A stretch of DNA of 64,000 nucleotides, taken from contig CAZDQL010000016.1 of NCBI GenBank assembly GCA_964507325.1, forward strand, positions 24,375 through 88,374. The letters are read 5' to 3'. The notes under the pieces were generated by a model. That model was not told the DNA's origin, ran no database searches, and saw only the letters and a list, made by a program, of their open reading frames with translations. Numbering within the stretch: the stretch's first letter is position 1; every line of letters starts with the position of its first letter. Shown piece after piece: positions 45,660 through 54,520 of this stretch. This DNA comes from CAZDQL01 sp964507325 (lineage in GTDB: Bacteria > Planctomycetota > UBA1135 > GCA-002686595). Made by a program: the position numbers and the translations under genes.

Positions 45660-46286
45660 TCACTCCGTAGAGAGGAGCCAACCCTGCGGGAGGACCAGCC
45701 GCATGCCGGTCCTCCCGCGACCCCCCTCCGCCCCCGGCAGGCGCGCCAGGATCTGCGCCAGGCGCGCCTCGATCGCGGCCCCCGCGGGGAACTCCAGGCA
45801 CCAGGTGCCCGTATCGGTGGGGGTCAAGGACCAGGCCAGGGGGCTCTCGCCGCTGTCCGCCTCGGTGCTGGCGCTGACCAGCAGGCTGGCGATGCCCCAC
45901 GGCAGCTGCCAGCCTTCCCCCACTTCGGGTGCCAGGTGGGGCACGGGTGAGGGGGCGGGGGCCAGGGGGCGTCCGCTGCGGCGGGCGGCCTCGTGGGCGA
46001 GCGAGAGCAGGATCTCCAGCCCGCGCGGCTCGCGCCGCGCGAGTAGGAGGTCCGCTCCGCTGGCTGAGCCGAGCACCGCCATGGCCCAGCCGAGGTCGAC
46101 CACCTCGCGGGAGGCGCGGGCCAGGTCGTCGCTGCGGGTGGCGAAAAGCTCTTCACCCCCCTCCAGGCCGAGCATGGCGTTCAGCCCGGTGATGAGCTGG
46201 GTGGCGTTGGCGAGGCGGTGCAGGAGCACCGGCATGAGGGCGCGGGTCAGGGGATCGGCCGTGGGCTCCATGGGTCCGACCATCAT
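45660..46286 (-). CDS. Histidine-phosphotransferase-like protein
   Basis: The protein has about 208 residues from the ATG at 46286; a GTG-type start at 46310 is possible but crowds the divergent gene. The N-terminal helix LMPVLLHRLANATQLITGLNAML has an H-R-L-x-N pattern recalling the H-box of kinase-like phosphotransferases. The remainder could be a degenerate ATPase-like domain (LASLLVSASTEADSG, GMRLVLPQGW) without clear N or G boxes. It may be a phosphotransfer protein lacking kinase activity. No cognate regulator is adjacent. The assignment is tentative. It converges with the B12-regulated gene. Confidence 0.5.
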   Translation of the reverse strand: MMVGPMEPTADPLTRALMPVLLHRLANATQLITGLNAMLGLEGGEELFATRSDDLARASREVVDLGWAMAVLGSASGADLLLARREPRGLEILLSLAHEAARRSGRPLAPAPSPVPHLAPEVGEGWQLPWGIASLLVSASTEADSGESPLAWSLTPTDTGTWCLEFPAGAAIEARLAQILARLPGAEGGRGRTGMRLVLPQGWLLSTE

Positions 46287-46339
46287 GCCCCGCTGCGGCC
46301 AGGAATCCACGTTGGTGTGCTGGGTCAGTATTCTGCGCC

Positions 46340-47185
46340 ATGCCCCGCATCGCCCTCTTGACCTGTCGCGACCGCCACGAGCCCGACATCGACCAGGAGC
46401 CGCTCCTCGAGGCGCTGCGCCGGCGCGGGATGGACGCCACCGGGCTCGCCTGGGACGATCCCCAGGCGAGCCCCGAGGACTTCGACCTGTGCGTCCTGCG
46501 CTCCACCTGGAACTACCACCTGGACCACGAGCGCTTCCTCGCCTGGCTCGGGCGCGCCGCGGGGGCGTCGCGCCTCTTGAACCCGCTCCCGGTGGTGCAG
46601 AGCAACGTCCACAAGGGCTACCTCCTGGAGCTCGAGGCGCGTGGTGTGCCCGTGGTGCCCACCGAGCTCCTCGAGCGCGGCTCGGGGGCGACGCTGGAGG
46701 AGGTGCGTCAGGTGCGCGGCTGGCGGGACGTGGTGGTCAAGCCCGCCGTCTCCGCCAGCTCCTTCCGGACCCGCCGCTTTCGGGGCCCCGAAGGCGGGGC
46801 TGGAGAGGAGTTCCTGGCGCGCCTGCTCCGCGAGCGGGACGTCCTGGTGCAGCCGACGATGCCGGGCTTCGCGCGGCCGGGGGAGAGTGCCCTGGTCTGG
46901 CTCGACGGAGAGTTCACTCACGTGGTCACCAAGCGGGTGCGCCTGGAGGGGGATGCCGAGCAGGTGTCGAAGGCCCGCCCGCCGACGAGCGACGAGCGGG
47001 CCTTCGGTCGGGCCGTTCTGGGAGAGCTCCCCGAGGAGCTGCTCTACGCCCGCATCGACGTCCTACGCGACGAGGGTGGATGGCTCGTCCTCTCGGAGCT
47101 CGAGTTGATCGAGCCCACCCTCTACCTGCCCCAGCACCCACCGGCGGTGGAGCGTCTGGTGACAGGGATCGCTCGGCGCGTCTGA
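46340..47185 (+). CDS. ATP-grasp family ligase
   Basis: The 281-residue protein has a pre-ATP-grasp region (IALLTCRD, VLRSTWNYHLD). The ATP-binding part follows: WRDVVVKPAVSASSFRTRRF (Lys for the phosphates), VLVQPTMPGF (linker strand) and SALVWLDGEFTHVVTKRVR. The metal/ATP site near the C-terminus is YARIDVLRDEG and LSELELIEPTLYL. The order and small size match RimK/glutathione-synthetase-like ATP-grasp ligases such as the D-cycloserine enzyme DcsG, which join a carboxylate to an amine. The substrate is unknown; there is no biosynthetic cluster around it. Confidence 0.85.
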   Translation: MPRIALLTCRDRHEPDIDQEPLLEALRRRGMDATGLAWDDPQASPEDFDLCVLRSTWNYHLDHERFLAWLGRAAGASRLLNPLPVVQSNVHKGYLLELEARGVPVVPTELLERGSGATLEEVRQVRGWRDVVVKPAVSASSFRTRRFRGPEGGAGEEFLARLLRERDVLVQPTMPGFARPGESALVWLDGEFTHVVTKRVRLEGDAEQVSKARPPTSDERAFGRAVLGELPEELLYARIDVLRDEGGWLVLSELELIEPTLYLPQHPPAVERLVTGIARRV

Positions 47186-47210
47186 CGTCGACGGGGGTGA
47201 TTGACGGGCG

Positions 47211-50021
47211 CTACTCCTCCTCGGCCAGCGCCGCTTGGGCCGCCGCCAGGCGCGCGATCGGGACGCGGTAGGGGGAGCAGGAGACGTAGTTGAGCCCCAG
47301 CTCCTGGCAGAGTGCGATCGAACGCGGCTCGCCGCCGTGCTCGCCGCAGATGCCGAGCTTGATCTTGGGCCGCTCCTCGCGTCCATCCTCCACGGCGATG
47401 CGCATCAGGCGCCCGACGCCGCCGCGGTCGATGGTGGTGAAGGGGTCGGCCTCGAAGATGTCGTTCTCGACGTAGGAGGGGATGAACTTGCCCGCGTCGT
47501 CCCGGCTGATGCCGAAGGCGGTCTGGGTCAGGTCGTTGGTGCCGAAGGAGAAGAACTCCGCTTCGCGCGCGATCTCCCCGGCGGTCAGGGCCGCCCGCGG
47601 GAGCTCGATCATCGTCCCCACCATGTAGGGGAGCTTCATCTTCTTCTTGGCGAAGACCTTGGCGGCGGCATCGCGCACGACCGCGGCCTGCAAGCGCAGC
47701 TCTTTCTCGGTGCCCACCAGCGGGATCATGACCTCGATCTTGGGCTTCTTGCCCGTGCGCTTGGCCACGTTGCAGCCCGCCTCGAAGAGGGCCTGGGCCT
47801 GGGTGCGGGTGATCTCCGGGTAGCTGATCCCGAGGCGGCAGCCGCGGTGACCGAGCATCGGGTTGAGCTCGATCAGGGACTCCACCTTGGTGGCGATCTC
47901 CTTGGGCTTGACACCCAGCTCCTTGGCCAGCTCGCGCTGCGACGCGGTGTCGTGGGGCAGGAACTCGTGCAGGGGCGGATCCAGGGTGCGGATCGTGACC
48001 GGGCGGGTGCCCATCGCCTTCAGGATCCCCTCGAAGTCCTTGCGCTGCAGCGGCAGGAGCTTGGCCAGGGCCTTCTCGCGCGCCTTGGTGTCGCTGGCCA
48101 GGATCATCTCGCGCACCGGGCCGATCTTGCCCTCACCGAAGAACATGTGCTCGGTGCGGGTGAGACCGATCCCCTCGGCGCCGAAGGCGATCGCCGTGGC
48201 GCACTGGTCGGGCTGGTCGGCGTTGGTGCGCACGCCCATGGTGCGCACCTTGTCCGCCCAGCGCATCAGGGACTGGTAGGCCTTGAAGGTGGCGGAGGTG
48301 CGCGCCTTCTTGGCCCGCGCGCCCTTGCCGAAGAGGGCCTCGATCACCTCCGAGGGTTGGGTCTCGAGCTGGCCCTGGATCACCTCGCCGGTGGTGCCGT
48401 CGAGGCTCAGCCAGTCCCCTTCACGCAGGGTGCGGCCCCCGACCTTGAGGGTCTTCTTGGCGTGGTCGATCTCCAGCTCGGAGGCGCCCACCACGCAGAC
48501 CTTGCCCATCTGGCGTCCCACCAGTGCGGCGTGGCTGGTCATGCCGCCGCGCTGGGTCAGGATCCCCTCGGCGGCCTGCATGCCCTTGATGTCCTCGGGG
48601 GAGGTCTCCACCCGCACCAGGACCGTAGTGACCTTCTTCTTGGAGTCCTTGATCCTCGCGTTCCGCTCGGCGACCGCGATGGCGCGCTCGGGAGAGAAGG
48701 CGATCTGCCCGCAGGCGGCGCCGGGGCCGGCGGCGAGTCCCTTGGTCAGGACGCGCTTCGAGGTGCGCGCCGCCTTGAGCTCGGCGAGGCGGAAGACCGG
48801 CTGCAGGAGCTGGTTGAGGGCCTCCGGCTCGACGCGCCGCAGGGCCTCCTCCTGGGTGATGAGCCCCTCGCGCACCAGGTCGGTGGCGATGCGCACCGCC
48901 GCGAAGCCGGTGCGCTTGCCGGAGCGGCACTGCAGCATGAACAGCCGCCCGTCCTCGATGGTGAACTCGATGTCCTGCATCTCGGCGTAGTGCTCCTCGA
49001 GCCGCTGCTGGATCTCATCCAGCTCCTCGTACGCCTCGGGCAGGGTCTCGGCCAGGCGTTCGATCGACAGGGGCGTGCGGTAGCCGGCCACCACGTCTTC
49101 GCCCTGGGCGTTGATCAGGTACTCGCCGTAGAAGTACTTCTCGCCGGTGGCGGGGTTGCGGGTGAAGGCCACCCCGGTGGCGGAGTTCTCGCCCATGTTA
49201 CCGTAGACCATCGCCATCACGTTGACGGCGGTGCCCCAGTCGGCGGGGATGTGGTTCAGGGAGCGGTAGGCGCGCGCGCGCTCGTTGTCCCAGGAGTCGA
49301 AGACGGCCGCGATCGAACCCCAGAGCTGCTCGGCGGGGTCGGAGGGGAAGGGCTTGCCGGTGGCCTTCTTCACGATCTGCTTGAAGCGACCGACCAGGTG
49401 GCGCAGGTCCGCCTCGGTCAGGTCGGTGTCCTGCTTGAGGCCCTTCTTCTTCTTGTAGGCGTCGAGCAGCTTGGCGAAGGGACCCAGCTCCTCACCTTCC
49501 TCGGCGCGGATTCCGAGCACCACGTCGCCGTACATTTGCACGAAGCGGCGGTAGGTGTCCCAGGCGAAACGCGGGTTGTTGGAGCGCGCGGCCAGCCCTT
49601 TCACCGTCTTGTCGTTGAGGCCCAGGTTGAGCACGGTGTCCATCATCCCCGGCATCGACGCCCGGGCACCGGAGCGCACCGAGACGAGCAGCGGGTTCTC
49701 CGGATCGCCGAAGCGCCTGCCCATGCGCTTCTCGATGGTGGCCATCGCCTTGTCCACTTGGGCTGCGAGTCCAGCCGGGTAGCCACCCTTGTGATCGTTG
49801 TAGTAGGTGCAGACTTCGGTGGTGATGGTGAATCCGGGGGGCACTGGGAAGCCCATGCGGCACATTTCCGCCATGTTGGCGCCCTTGCCGCCGAGCAGGT
49901 TCTTCAGTCCTCGGTGACCGTCGGCTGCGTTCTTGGCGTAGGCGTAGACGAATTTCTTGGCCTTGCTTCGCGACGTCTTGCCTTTGCGAGTGGCGCGCTT
50001 CTTCACTTGTGAGGGGGCCAT
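47211..50021 (-). CDS. ppdK: Pyruvate, phosphate dikinase
   Basis: PpdK interconverts pyruvate + ATP + Pi with phosphoenolpyruvate + AMP + PPi. At 936 residues it is slightly long owing to a Lys/Arg-rich N-terminal extension of about 25 residues. The ATP-grasp half has KNLLGGKGANMAEM and SVRSGARASMPGMMDTVLN. The swivelling phosphohistidine domain has GGMTSHAALVGRQMGK (catalytic His). The PEP-binding barrel has GIGLTRTEHMFF, LDPPLHEFLPH, EVMIPLV and FSFGTNDLTQ, ending CGEHGGEPRSI. All motifs are intact. It supports gluconeogenesis or PPi-linked glycolysis. Confidence 0.97.
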   Translation of the reverse strand: MAPSQVKKRATRKGKTSRSKAKKFVYAYAKNAADGHRGLKNLLGGKGANMAEMCRMGFPVPPGFTITTEVCTYYNDHKGGYPAGLAAQVDKAMATIEKRMGRRFGDPENPLLVSVRSGARASMPGMMDTVLNLGLNDKTVKGLAARSNNPRFAWDTYRRFVQMYGDVVLGIRAEEGEELGPFAKLLDAYKKKKGLKQDTDLTEADLRHLVGRFKQIVKKATGKPFPSDPAEQLWGSIAAVFDSWDNERARAYRSLNHIPADWGTAVNVMAMVYGNMGENSATGVAFTRNPATGEKYFYGEYLINAQGEDVVAGYRTPLSIERLAETLPEAYEELDEIQQRLEEHYAEMQDIEFTIEDGRLFMLQCRSGKRTGFAAVRIATDLVREGLITQEEALRRVEPEALNQLLQPVFRLAELKAARTSKRVLTKGLAAGPGAACGQIAFSPERAIAVAERNARIKDSKKKVTTVLVRVETSPEDIKGMQAAEGILTQRGGMTSHAALVGRQMGKVCVVGASELEIDHAKKTLKVGGRTLREGDWLSLDGTTGEVIQGQLETQPSEVIEALFGKGARAKKARTSATFKAYQSLMRWADKVRTMGVRTNADQPDQCATAIAFGAEGIGLTRTEHMFFGEGKIGPVREMILASDTKAREKALAKLLPLQRKDFEGILKAMGTRPVTIRTLDPPLHEFLPHDTASQRELAKELGVKPKEIATKVESLIELNPMLGHRGCRLGISYPEITRTQAQALFEAGCNVAKRTGKKPKIEVMIPLVGTEKELRLQAAVVRDAAAKVFAKKKMKLPYMVGTMIELPRAALTAGEIAREAEFFSFGTNDLTQTAFGISRDDAGKFIPSYVENDIFEADPFTTIDRGGVGRLMRIAVEDGREERPKIKLGICGEHGGEPRSIALCQELGLNYVSCSPYRVPIARLAAAQAALAEEE

Positions 50022-50206
50022 AATTGGCGTCTAGAGGGGGTTTCTGGGGAGGAGTCGATGGGCGGCTGAGCCCTTGGAGCGAACCATTCGAGCGGAATCC
50101 TCCCCCCGGTCCACCCGTTCGCCGGATCAAATCGGCGTCTACGCCGAATTTCCGCGCGAGAGCGGGTGAAGGGGGGGTGTGGGGTCCGCTGCGGTGGAAC
50201 CCGTTC

Positions 50207-50292
50207 TGGTACCGGAGGAGGGACTCGAACCCTCACGCCCTTGCGGGCAACGGATTTTGAATCCGTCGCGTCTGCCATTCCGCCACTCCGGC
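50207..50292 (-). tRNA. tRNA-Leu(CAA)
   Basis: Read on the minus strand, the acceptor stem GCCGGAG pairs with CTCCGGT. The anticodon stem ACGGA/TCCGT holds the loop TTCAAAA, giving anticodon CAA. A long variable arm (GCCCGCAAGGGC) is typical of a class II tRNA such as Leu. The T arm GAGGGTTCGAGTCCCTC is intact. Discriminator A and a genomically encoded CCA follow. The gene lies 186 bp upstream of ppdK on the same strand. Confidence 0.93.
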
Positions 50293-50343
50293 GCGGGGCC
50301 ACAGGTTAGGGCGTGCCGGCCGGGAAGCAAGGGGGCCGGCGCT

Positions 50344-51048
50344 CTAGCCATGGCCGCGCTGCCACTCGAAGGCGTGGCCGATCCCCCGCAGCACCCCCGG
50401 CTGGGCGTGGACCAGGTAGCGCAGGGCGGCCAGGATCCCCGGGCCGAAGGCCTCCAGCCCCTCGGTCTGGTGGGTGATCCTCAGCACTTCGCCGGGCCCC
50501 CCCAAGAGCACGCTCTGGTTGGAGTAGAGCCCCTCCAGGCGCACGGAGTGGATCGGGATCGCGGCCGGATCGACCCCCTTCAGCTCGGCGAGCTGGGCCG
50601 CCGTGTCCGCCGCCGTGCCCGACGGGGCGTCCGGCTTCGTGTGGTGGTGCTCCTCGATGATCTCCACCGAGGGGAGGAAGGTCGCGGCCCGGCGGGCGAG
50701 GTCCTGCTGCAGCCAGACCCCCAGGCAGAAGTTGGGCACCACCAGCCCCGCCAGCCCCGCCTCGCGCGCGGCGGCGTCCAGACGGCGATCCTCCTCGGGG
50801 GTGACTCCGCTGGTGCCGATCAGGGGGCGTAGCCCCGCGGCGAGCATCGCCAGGCCGTGCTCGGCGCCGAGCCCGGCCATGGTGAAGTCGAGGCCGACCT
50901 GGGCCCCCGAATCCGCCAGGAGCCCCGGCAGGTCGCCGGACGCCTCGATCCTCGAGCAGAGCTCCAGGTCGGCCTGGCTCTCCAACAGCCGTTCGGTGAA
51001 GGTCCCCATGCGCCCAGCGGCGCCGACCAGGGCGACTCGGATGGTCAT
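50344..51048 (-). CDS. dapB: 4-hydroxy-tetrahydrodipicolinate reductase
   Basis: DapB makes tetrahydrodipicolinate with NAD(P)H on the way to diaminopimelate and lysine. I chose the ATG at 51048, which overlaps the ddl stop (ATGA), giving 234 residues. The nucleotide-binding motif is VALVGAAGRMG. LIGTSGVTPEE and VVPNFCLGV follow, then the active-site EIIEEHHHTKPDAPSGTA (catalytic His/Lys), all in family order. With ddl and the UDP-sugar pyrophosphorylase it forms a minus-strand run of peptidoglycan-precursor genes. Confidence 0.95.
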   Translation of the reverse strand: MTIRVALVGAAGRMGTFTERLLESQADLELCSRIEASGDLPGLLADSGAQVGLDFTMAGLGAEHGLAMLAAGLRPLIGTSGVTPEEDRRLDAAAREAGLAGLVVPNFCLGVWLQQDLARRAATFLPSVEIIEEHHHTKPDAPSGTAADTAAQLAELKGVDPAAIPIHSVRLEGLYSNQSVLLGGPGEVLRITHQTEGLEAFGPGILAALRYLVHAQPGVLRGIGHAFEWQRGHG

Positions 51049-52124
51049 GATGCGTTCCTTTGGTAGCGGGCGCAGGCCCGGGCCAGGAGCTCGAGGCACA
51101 GGCCGCGGAACTCGACCCCGACGGCGGCGGCCGCCAGGGGCAGGATCGAGCGGCCGGTGAGGCCGGGCAGGGTGTTCAGCTCCAGGAAGACCGGTTCACC
51201 CCCGCCCTGCACCCCGGCGGAGGGCACGATGAAGTCGGCCCGGGCGTACCCCTCGCAGCGCGAGGCGCAGTAGGCGGTCAGGGCGCGCTCCTGGACCACC
51301 TCCGCCACGGCGGGACTCAGGAGACGGGGGGGGCAGACCTCCTGCGCACCCTCGGCGGCGTACTTCTCGCGGTAGTCGAAGAAGTGCCCCTCCGAGGGGT
51401 GGATCTCCACCACCGGCAGGAGGAGCGGCTCCTCGCCCTGGTTGCCGAGCAGGGCGCAGGTCACCTCCAGCCCCTCCTGGGCCGCCTCCACCAGGGCGTC
51501 GTCGCCGCTGGCCAGGATCTCCCTGATGCCGGACTCGAGCGCGGCGTCGTCGCCGGCGCGCACCACCCCCACCGAGGAGCCCCCACAGCGGGGCTTGGCG
51601 AACCAGTAGGGGGCCTCCAGGGCGCGGCAGGCCTCCAACTCCCCGCGCAGGTCGCGCTGCCAGGCCGCCCGGGTGACCAGGTGTCCGCGCGCCGTCTCGA
51701 GCCCGGCGTTCGCGGCGACTGCCCGCGCCCAGGCCTTGTCCATGCAGAGTGCCGAGGCGGCCGCTCCCGAGCCGGTGTGGCGGCGCCCGGCGACTTCGAG
51801 GAAGCCCTGCAGCTTCCCGTCCTCCCCGTCGCCCCCGTGCAGGCCGAGCAGGAAGAGGGCCTCCTCGGGCAGGCGCCCGAGCGCCCGCTCCGGTTCCACT
51901 GCGGCCCCTTCCAGCACCCAGCGACCGTCCGCCCGCACCTCGACGGGAATGACGGAGGCGGGGGGGGGCGCGCCGCTCGCCAGGGCGTCGACGATCGCGA
52001 GCCCGGTGTCCAGGGAGACCTCGCGCTCGCTGGAGCTGCCCCCGTAGAGCACCGCCACCGGCGTGCGCGCCAGCACCTCGATCCACGCCTCCCAGGTGGT
52101 CCAGCTCGCATCGTGGGCCCGCAT
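51045..52124 (-). CDS. ddl: D-alanine--D-alanine ligase
   Basis: Ddl joins two D-alanines with ATP for the peptidoglycan stem peptide. The protein has 359 residues from the ATG at 52124 (a GTG immediately before it is possible). The N-terminal VAVLYGGSSSEREVSLDTG is characteristic, then the ATP-grasp region: LHGGDGEDGKLQGFLE, TGSGAAASALCMDK, WFAKPRCGGSSVGV, and C-terminal YARADFIV and FLELNTLPGLT (metal ligands). A nine-G run inside it encodes a short Pro stretch. The final codons overlap dapB. Confidence 0.95.
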   Translation of the reverse strand: MRAHDASWTTWEAWIEVLARTPVAVLYGGSSSEREVSLDTGLAIVDALASGAPPPASVIPVEVRADGRWVLEGAAVEPERALGRLPEEALFLLGLHGGDGEDGKLQGFLEVAGRRHTGSGAAASALCMDKAWARAVAANAGLETARGHLVTRAAWQRDLRGELEACRALEAPYWFAKPRCGGSSVGVVRAGDDAALESGIREILASGDDALVEAAQEGLEVTCALLGNQGEEPLLLPVVEIHPSEGHFFDYREKYAAEGAQEVCPPRLLSPAVAEVVQERALTAYCASRCEGYARADFIVPSAGVQGGGEPVFLELNTLPGLTGRSILPLAAAAVGVEFRGLCLELLARACARYQRNAS

Positions 52125-52128
52125 CACC

Positions 52129-53526
52129 TCACCCGTAGAGGTGTCCGCCTGCGAGCTCCCGCGGTTCGACCGGGGCGACCGCCGAGAACTCCTCCTCCGT
52201 CTCGGCCAAGCGGGGATCGATCTCGATCAGCGGCCGCCCGCCCCCGTCCTCGGGGGGGCTCGCGCCGCCGTTGCGCTTCACCCACCCCGCGAAGAGGCGC
52301 GAGAGGTCGGCGCGGCAGCTCGCGGGGGAGTCGGCCCCCTCGGCGTTCTTGACCGGGCTGAACTCGTGGGAGCGCTCCACCTCCAGGGTCACGCTGCGCT
52401 CGGCCTGCCCCAGGGCGTCGAAGACGAAGGTCTCGAACTTGACCCCTTCCAGCTCGGCCGGATGCCCCTGCTCGTCGATCCCCTGGAGCTTCTTGCGCGC
52501 CAGGTGCCAGGGCAGGCGCAGTCCCCCGTTGGTCAAGAGCTCGACGAAGTCCACGCGCAGGACGTGGTTGGCGATGTTCCCGGCGCGGAAGAGCAGCTGA
52601 CCCTCGGAGTCGGTGGCGTGACGCAGCTCGTCGGGCAGGTCGGAGTATTCGATGCAGCCCAGGCGGCCGTCGGCGCGTCCGATCACGCCCACCTTCTCGC
52701 CGGCGTCGCGCTTGGAGACCACCTTGGAGGACATCTGAGCCTCGGCCAGGGAGTGCAGGCCCAGGAAGAGGGTGTCGGCGGGGCGCGCCAAGGGGCTGTC
52801 GACCTGGAAGTAGGAGAGCTCCTCGATCCCTCGCCCGGCGGCGTGCGCCAGGCACCCCGACGCGGCCAGCGCCTCCAGTGTCCCGCCGTGCCCGTTGGGA
52901 GCGAGGAAGAGGGCGTCCCGCGCCGCCAGCACGACCTTTCCCTCCTGGTCCAGGGCGGGGAGCATGCGCTGGGTGAAGAAGCGCACGTTCTCCTCGCCGA
53001 GCCCGAAGTAGCCCTCGCTCTCGAAGAAGTCGCGCGTGGGACCGTCGTTGGTGGCCGAGGTCATCACGTACCAGGGCGCGATGTGCCCGAAGCGCTTGCG
53101 CGCGGCCGCGATGCGTGCGGCGTGCCAGCCGAAGAGGGAGCGTCCGGTGACCGGGCCCACCGCGAAGAGCCCCTTGGGGCCTTCGAAACCCAGGCGCGAT
53201 CCCTGTCCACCCGCCACCAAAAGGAAGGCCACGCGCCCCTCGGCGAGCAGGGTCTCGCCCCGCTCCCGGGCTTGGGCCGCCTGGCGCTCCTGCTCCGGGG
53301 AGCGGGCCAGGGGGAAGAGCTCGGGTGGCTGGAAGTCCGCCGGCGCCTCCGGCGGGGGCGGGTCGACGATCAGCGCGGCCAGCTCGGCGACCTGCGCCAG
53401 ATCGAGGTCGGCGATCTCGAGCGCCAGCCGCCCGCGAGACGCCTCGTCCAACTCCTCCCAGAAACGAAACAGGTGCCCCTGCCCCGCGGCCTCGCAACGC
53501 GCGCGTACGTCGTTGACGTCGATCAT
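52129..53526 (-). CDS. Eukaryote-type UDP-sugar (UDP-N-acetylglucosamine/galactosamine) pyrophosphorylase
   Basis: The 465-residue protein belongs to the UAP/AGX-like UDPGP family, not the bacterial GlmU type. Landmarks are VAFLLVAGGQGSRLGFEGPKG (nucleotide loop), PWYVMTSATNDGPTRDFF, ALFLAPNGHGGTLEAL, and SYFQVDSPLARPADTLFLG for the sugar site. SKVVSKRDAGEKVGVIGRADG, GNIANHVLRVDFVELL and KFETFVFDAL follow. The activity is probably GlcNAc/GalNAc-1-phosphate uridylyltransfer, feeding cell-envelope precursors. It lies directly upstream of ddl, ending 5 bp before it. Confidence 0.9.
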   Translation of the reverse strand: MIDVNDVRARCEAAGQGHLFRFWEELDEASRGRLALEIADLDLAQVAELAALIVDPPPPEAPADFQPPELFPLARSPEQERQAAQARERGETLLAEGRVAFLLVAGGQGSRLGFEGPKGLFAVGPVTGRSLFGWHAARIAAARKRFGHIAPWYVMTSATNDGPTRDFFESEGYFGLGEENVRFFTQRMLPALDQEGKVVLAARDALFLAPNGHGGTLEALAASGCLAHAAGRGIEELSYFQVDSPLARPADTLFLGLHSLAEAQMSSKVVSKRDAGEKVGVIGRADGRLGCIEYSDLPDELRHATDSEGQLLFRAGNIANHVLRVDFVELLTNGGLRLPWHLARKKLQGIDEQGHPAELEGVKFETFVFDALGQAERSVTLEVERSHEFSPVKNAEGADSPASCRADLSRLFAGWVKRNGGASPPEDGGGRPLIEIDPRLAETEEEFSAVAPVEPRELAGGHLYG

Positions 53527-53545
53527 GGGGGTCTCCTCGTGGGCA

Positions 53546-54487
53546 CTAGTGTGTCAAGAGCACCTTGACGATCCCACTGCTGGCAGCGGCTTCGAAGGCC
53601 CGGCGTCCCTCCCCGAGGGGTAGGCGGGCGTCGATCAGCGCCTCCACCGACACCCGGCCGGCCGCGAGCGCCTCGAGGGCGGGCTCGAAGGGCCCACAGC
53701 GGGATCCGATCAGGGTCACCTCGTCGATCACGATCGGGGTCAGGTCGACGGAGAGCGGGGGAGTGACCGTGCTCTTCTGGACCAGGGTGCCGCGCGGGCG
53801 CACGAGCTCGAGGGCCTCCGCCACACCCGCCTGGGAGCCGCTAGCCTCCACCACCAGGTCGTAGGAGGAGGGGGCGGGCTCGGCGATCCAGCGGCAGTCG
53901 AGCTCCCGGGGGAGGCGCCGGGCGTGCTCCGGGTGGTGCCCGCGCAGGTCGACGCGGCCCAGGGCCAGGCCCAGGACCTGGGCGCAGAGCAGTCCCAGCC
54001 GGCCGTCCCCCACCACGACCGCCCGCTCGACGGTCTCGAGGTCGAGCTGCTCCGCGATCTCGAAGGCCGCTGCCAGCGGTTCGGTGAAGGTGGCCGCCTC
54101 GGTGGAGACGGCGTCGGGGACGGGGTGCAGGTTCTGCGCCGGCAGCACGAGCTCCTCGGCGAAGGCGCCGTCCAGACCGGCGATCCCCAGGACCCGGCGC
54201 TGGACGCAGTGGCGCGGCAGATCGGCGCGGCACAGATCACAGGCACCGCAGGGCACGTTGATCTCCCCCACCACCCGGCGTCCGGCGTAGGTGCCGTCGA
54301 GGGCCTCGGCCACGAACTCGTGCCCCGGGATGCCCCGGAAGCCCATGTAGCCGCGAGCCAAGGCCAGGTCGGTGCCGCACACCCCCGCCGCCAGGAGCCG
54401 CAGCCGGCAGGCACCCCTCGCGGCTCTGGGGCGCGGCAGGTCGTCCCGGTAGGAGAGCGTCCCCGCTTCGATCCAGAGCCCCTGCAC
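53546..54487 (-). CDS. Zinc-type medium-chain dehydrogenase
   Basis: The 313-residue MDR-family protein has the catalytic-zinc site AAGVCGTDLALARG and GIPGHEFVAEA. The structural-zinc loop is PCGACDLCRADLPRHC. The Rossmann region is RAVVVGDGRLGLLCAQVLGL. The C-terminal lobe includes LVVEASGSQAGVAEAL. Threonine or sorbitol dehydrogenase-like enzymes share this layout; at 313 residues it is a little short. It precedes the pyrophosphorylase gene by 19 bp on the same strand. The substrate is unknown. Confidence 0.88.
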   Translation of the reverse strand: MQGLWIEAGTLSYRDDLPRPRAARGACRLRLLAAGVCGTDLALARGYMGFRGIPGHEFVAEALDGTYAGRRVVGEINVPCGACDLCRADLPRHCVQRRVLGIAGLDGAFAEELVLPAQNLHPVPDAVSTEAATFTEPLAAAFEIAEQLDLETVERAVVVGDGRLGLLCAQVLGLALGRVDLRGHHPEHARRLPRELDCRWIAEPAPSSYDLVVEASGSQAGVAEALELVRPRGTLVQKSTVTPPLSVDLTPIVIDEVTLIGSRCGPFEPALEALAAGRVSVEALIDARLPLGEGRRAFEAAASSGIVKVLLTH

Positions 54488-54520
54488 CGGGTCTCCCCTA
54501 GCAGCCCCTTCGGCGTCCGC

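Noticed and set aside
47235..50012. 925-residue plus-strand frame opposite ppdK
   Set aside because: It is an exact antisense shadow of ppdK with no recognisable motif.
50003..50351. Two short minus-strand frames near 50.1-50.3 kb
   Set aside because: They run through the tRNA-Leu gene and have no ribosome-binding site.
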